From: Myxococcota bacterium
GTDB lineage: Bacteria; Myxococcota; Polyangia; GCA-2747355; JAKLHH01
Assembly: GCA_022710245.1 (NCBI GenBank)
Contig: JAKLHH010000205.1
Location: 1-9,539, forward strand
Reading direction: 5' to 3'
Length of the DNA stretch: 9,539 nt
How positions within the stretch are numbered: position 1 is the first letter of the stretch; each line of letters opens with the position of its first letter. Of this stretch, positions 7,673 to 9,539 are shown piece after piece. The notes below the pieces were generated by a model. That model saw only the letters and a program-made list of their open reading frames with translations, did not search any database and was not told the origin of the DNA. A program made the translations under genes and the position numbers.

Positions 7673-8101
7673 CTAGCGCACCTCGAGTCGCGTCCCCACG
7701 CGGAAACGAGCGGTCGCCGGCTCCCAGGCCTGGTCCTTGCCCGGCACGTCCTGGTTCGCGGGCTGGATGGCGTAGCGGAGGTCCCCCGCGGTGGTGGCGT
7801 GGAGGTCCGGAACGCCGAGGAGCACGTCGTGCTCGCCCGTCGCCGCGCTGGCCGGGATGGGGACGGGGATCTGGATCGTCGTCGAGGTCGCTGCCTGCGG
7901 CGCCAGCGTGCGCAGGTCCGCGCCGCCGCTCGCCGAGAGCGAGGCCCCCGTCGTCCGGTGCCGGAGCGTCACGGTGAGCTTGCGGGCGCTGAAGATGCGC
8001 GACCAGCCCAGGTTACGGAGCTCGACCTGCACCAGCGCCGTGCTGCCGCGCGCCACCGCGATCGGGTGGGTGATCCGCTTGCAGCCTGAGGTCGGGGGGT
8101 G
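7673..8101 (-). pseudogene. Truncated DUF4832 protein (C-terminal remnant)
   Basis: The open frame after a TGA at 8104-8102 runs to a TAG at 7675-7673. From GTG 8056 it would give 127 residues, but no Shine-Dalgarno precedes that GTG, and family-like sequence (KRITHPIAVARGS) starts before it, at about 8080. The stretch fits the C-terminal beta-sandwich of DUF4832: VQVELRNLGWSRIFSARKL, then IPVPIPASAATGEHDVLLGVPD, LRYAIQPANQD and WEPATARFRVGTRLEV. Full-length members, as I recall, are about 450-500 residues, with an N-terminal glycoside-hydrolase-like DUF4874 part. Nothing resembling that part is present upstream on this strand, where the oppositely oriented Cys-rich gene begins instead. I infer a 5'-truncated gene. 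A short functional protein is possible but less likely. Confidence 0.62.
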
Positions 8102-8110
8102 TCACCCACC
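8065..8110. repeat. 9-bp inverted repeat at the truncation boundary
   Basis: GGTGGGTGA (8065-8073) and TCACCCACC (8102-8110) are perfect reverse complements separated by 28 bases. They straddle the place where DUF4832 similarity ends and lie in the region between the divergent remnant and the Cys-rich gene. This could be an operator, a transcript hairpin or a recombination scar. Confidence 0.4.
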
Positions 8111-8122
8111 TGAAGCCCCCTC

Positions 8123-8128
8123 GGAGGA
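8123..8128 (+). promoter_or_regulatory. Ribosome binding site of the Cys-rich protein gene
   Basis: GGAGGA ends five bases before the ATG at 8134, a good Shine-Dalgarno placement. It supports choosing this start although the resulting leader is unusually long. Confidence 0.7.
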
Positions 8129-8133
8129 CGGAG

Positions 8134-9539
8134 ATGCTGAGAGCAGACCGCAGGTCCCTGGCCGTGGCATCGCATCTGGCCCTGCTCGCCTCCCTGGGAG
8201 GCTCCGCGCTGAAGGGCCAGATCGTCGCCTGGGTCTGCCTCGCCGCCGCCTGCGGCGAGAGCCCCACCTCCCCCGGTAACGATGCGAGAAACCCGACCGA
8301 GAGCGGTCCTGTCAGCGAGGTGTGCGGCGACGGTGTCAGGGGCGGCGCGGAGCAGTGCGACAGCAAGGACCTGGCGGGCAGGATCTGCACCAGCGAGGGC
8401 TTCGCGGGCGGCACGCTCGCCTGCAAGCCCGACTGCACGCTGGAGACGGCAGGGTGCGAGCGCTGCGGGGACGGGGTGGTGAACGGGAGCGAGGCCTGTG
8501 ACGGCTCGGCCCTGGGCGGCAAGACGTGTCAGAGCGAGGGGTTCGACAGCGGCACGCTGTCCTGCGCCGCGAGCTGCCAGCTCGACCTCTCGGGCTGCCA
8601 CATCGCGAGCTGCGGCAACGGCAGCCGGGACGCCAAGGAGCCCTGCGAAGGCCAGGACCTCGGCGGCAAGACGTGCAAGTCGCTGGGCTTCGCGGGCGGG
8701 ACGCTGAGCTGCGACGGCAACTGCGCGCTGAACACGGCGGGCTGCTTCAAGTGCGGCGACGGGGTGATCAACGGGACGGAGCAGTGCGACGGGAGTCAGC
8801 TCGGGGGCAAGACGTGCAAGACGCAGGGGTTCGACGGCGGCGCGCTGGGCTGCACGGCGAGCTGCACCTTTCACACCGCGGCCTGCACCATGTGCGGTGA
8901 CGGGGTGATGAGCGGCGCGGAGGCGTGCGACGGGACCAAGCTCGGGGGCAAGACGTGCAAGTCGCTGGGCTACGCCGGCGGGACGCTGGCCTGCACGAGC
9001 AAGTGCACGCTGGACACCACGGCGTGCACGAGCGCCCCCTCGCCCGACAAGGGACCCGCGCTCGACAAGGGCAAGCCGGACCTGGGGCCCGCGCTCGACA
9101 AGGGCAAGCTCGACAAGGGGCCCGCCCCGGATCAGGGGGCGCTCGCGCACGGGAAGAACCTCACGGTGACGATGGTGGGACCGGCCGCGATCGGCATCAC
9201 CACGCTGACCCCGACGGGCAAGGGCGACCTCACCGTGTACGACGCGAGCTCGGCCTCCTTCATCAAGCAGGTGAGCGGCTCCGCGAGCTACGAGGGGTGC
9301 ACGGTGAGCGGAGCGCACCTCCTGATCCAGGGGGTCTCCACCGGCGCGCTCGACATCTACGCCACCCAGCCGACGGTGATCCGCGGCTCGAGCGTGAGGG
9401 GCGGCGGCTACTGGGCGGTCAACGTACGGTCTGGCGCTGGCCCGGTCTGCGTCCTCTACTCGGAGGTGGGCGGCACGTCGGCGAGCTCTGGAGTCGACTA
9501 TGCGATCGGCACGGGCAACGCCGGCAAGAACGTGTTCCT
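8134..9539 (+). CDS. Cys-rich repeat secreted protein, probable lipoprotein (3' end beyond window)
   Basis: The frame is open from the ATG to the window end (468 codons, no stop), so the gene is 3'-partial. The leader is hydrophobic but long, in two parts (residues 9-26 and 30-39), ending LAAAC40-GES, a loose lipobox; export and lipidation are likely but not certain. Residues 64-300 are five tandem six-cysteine repeats of the type CGDGVxxGxEQCD...LGGKTCKSxGFAGGTLxCxxxCxLxTxxC, resembling the disulfide-rich repeats common in myxobacterial surface proteins. Residues 304-335 are a Pro/Asp/Lys/Gly linker. From about 340 on the chain is rich in short Val/Ile/Leu strands with Gly turns (LTVTMVGPAAIG, GALDIYATQPTVIRGSSVRGGGYWAVNVRSG), suggesting a right-handed parallel beta-helix, cut off by the window. 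It probably acts at the cell surface; no enzyme residues are identified. It is divergent from the DUF4832 remnant. Confidence 0.85.
   Translation, partial: MLRADRRSLAVASHLALLASLGGSALKGQIVAWVCLAAACGESPTSPGNDARNPTESGPVSEVCGDGVRGGAEQCDSKDLAGRICTSEGFAGGTLACKPDCTLETAGCERCGDGVVNGSEACDGSALGGKTCQSEGFDSGTLSCAASCQLDLSGCHIASCGNGSRDAKEPCEGQDLGGKTCKSLGFAGGTLSCDGNCALNTAGCFKCGDGVINGTEQCDGSQLGGKTCKTQGFDGGALGCTASCTFHTAACTMCGDGVMSGAEACDGTKLGGKTCKSLGYAGGTLACTSKCTLDTTACTSAPSPDKGPALDKGKPDLGPALDKGKLDKGPAPDQGALAHGKNLTVTMVGPAAIGITTLTPTGKGDLTVYDASSASFIKQVSGSASYEGCTVSGAHLLIQGVSTGALDIYATQPTVIRGSSVRGGGYWAVNVRSGAGPVCVLYSEVGGTSASSGVDYAIGTGNAGKNVF
8323..9033 (+). repeat. Five tandem Cys-rich repeats (about 141 bp each)
   Basis: Units begin at Cys residues 64, 111, 160, 207 and 254 (47, 49, 47, 47 and 47 residues). 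Each has cysteines at unit positions equivalent to 1, 12, 22, 34, 38 and 45. DNA identity is patchy but locally exact: a 25-base match between 8665-8689 and 8947-8971 (two units apart) and a 21-base match between 8800-8820 and 8941-8961 (one unit apart). Unit 1 is the most diverged (LAGRIC for LGGKTC), and unit 3 has CGNGSRDAKEPCE for the usual CGDGVxNGxExCD. Confidence 0.9.
9043..9138 (+). repeat. Pro/Asp/Lys/Gly linker with 11-residue units
   Basis: Residues 304-335 contain PALDKGKPDLG followed by PALDKGKLDKG, flanked by PDKG and PAPDQG. A 21-base exact repeat (9055-9075 and 9088-9108) is offset by 33 bases. This is probably a flexible spacer between the disulfide-rich stalk and the beta-rich C-terminal domain. 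Confidence 0.8.

Noticed and set aside
7550..8089. Plus-strand 179-codon frame across the intergenic gap and DUF4832 remnant
   Set aside because: The product is Arg-rich and featureless, while the minus strand carries DUF4832-like motifs.
8323..9033. CRISPR-like array suggested by regularly spaced repeats
   Set aside because: The 141-base periodicity is a coding tandem repeat with conserved cysteines; there are no short identical repeats with unique spacers.
7969..9318. Long minus-strand frame opposite the Cys-rich gene
   Set aside because: Its periodic Ala/Arg/Leu repeats merely mirror the tandem repeats on the plus strand. The plus-strand frame has ordered cysteines, a ribosome binding site and a leader. 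It also does not continue the DUF4832 protein.
1..9539. tRNA, rRNA, insertion sequence ends, riboswitch
   Set aside because: I saw no cloverleaf with a conserved T-loop, no rRNA motif, no transposase-like product and no terminal inverted repeats with target duplication.

Overview
The window is very GC-rich, with strong G/C bias at third codon positions. It carries two large secreted lipoprotein genes, one with a Cys-rich repeat array of the myxobacterial type and one with endostatin-like domains of the DUF1554 kind. Together these point to a member of the Myxococcota or a relative. This is inferred from composition and gene style; there is no rRNA or marker gene to fix the taxon.

Bases 1-5879 (+ strand) hold two genes in a tight operon. 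The first is a DUF4132-type (MolR/YehI-like) protein whose 5' end lies at the window edge. One base after its stop codon comes a 1672-residue protein with no assigned function. The giant protein appears to have a helical N-terminal half with a TPR-like patch, a beta-rich middle, a charged helical segment and a winged-helix-like C-terminus. The purine-rich codons for the acidic tail of the first protein double as the ribosome binding site of the second, so the two are probably translationally coupled and made together. From memory of the family, DUF4132 proteins often sit near MoxR-type AAA ATPases and VWA proteins; any such genes would be outside this window.

Bases 5889-7562 (- strand) encode a predicted outer-membrane lipoprotein with two endostatin/C-type-lectin-like domains separated by a beta-sandwich module. 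It converges on the giant gene with only 9 bases between the stop codons. Upstream of it are about 110 bases without a gene, containing a three-codon mini-ORF and two GC-rich hairpins.

Bases 7673-8101 (- strand) hold the C-terminal part of a DUF4832 domain protein that lacks its N-terminal two thirds or more. It looks like a gene remnant. Its upstream neighbour, from 8134 to the window end (+ strand), is a long frame with no stop codon, so the gene runs off the window. It encodes a Cys-rich secreted protein: leader with possible lipobox, five 47-49-residue six-cysteine repeats, a Pro/Asp/Lys/Gly linker of 11-residue units, and the start of a beta-rich domain resembling a parallel beta-helix.

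The left half therefore looks like a conserved intracellular two-protein module of unknown role. The right half looks like accessory surface-protein DNA with signs of rearrangement (truncated gene, internal duplications).
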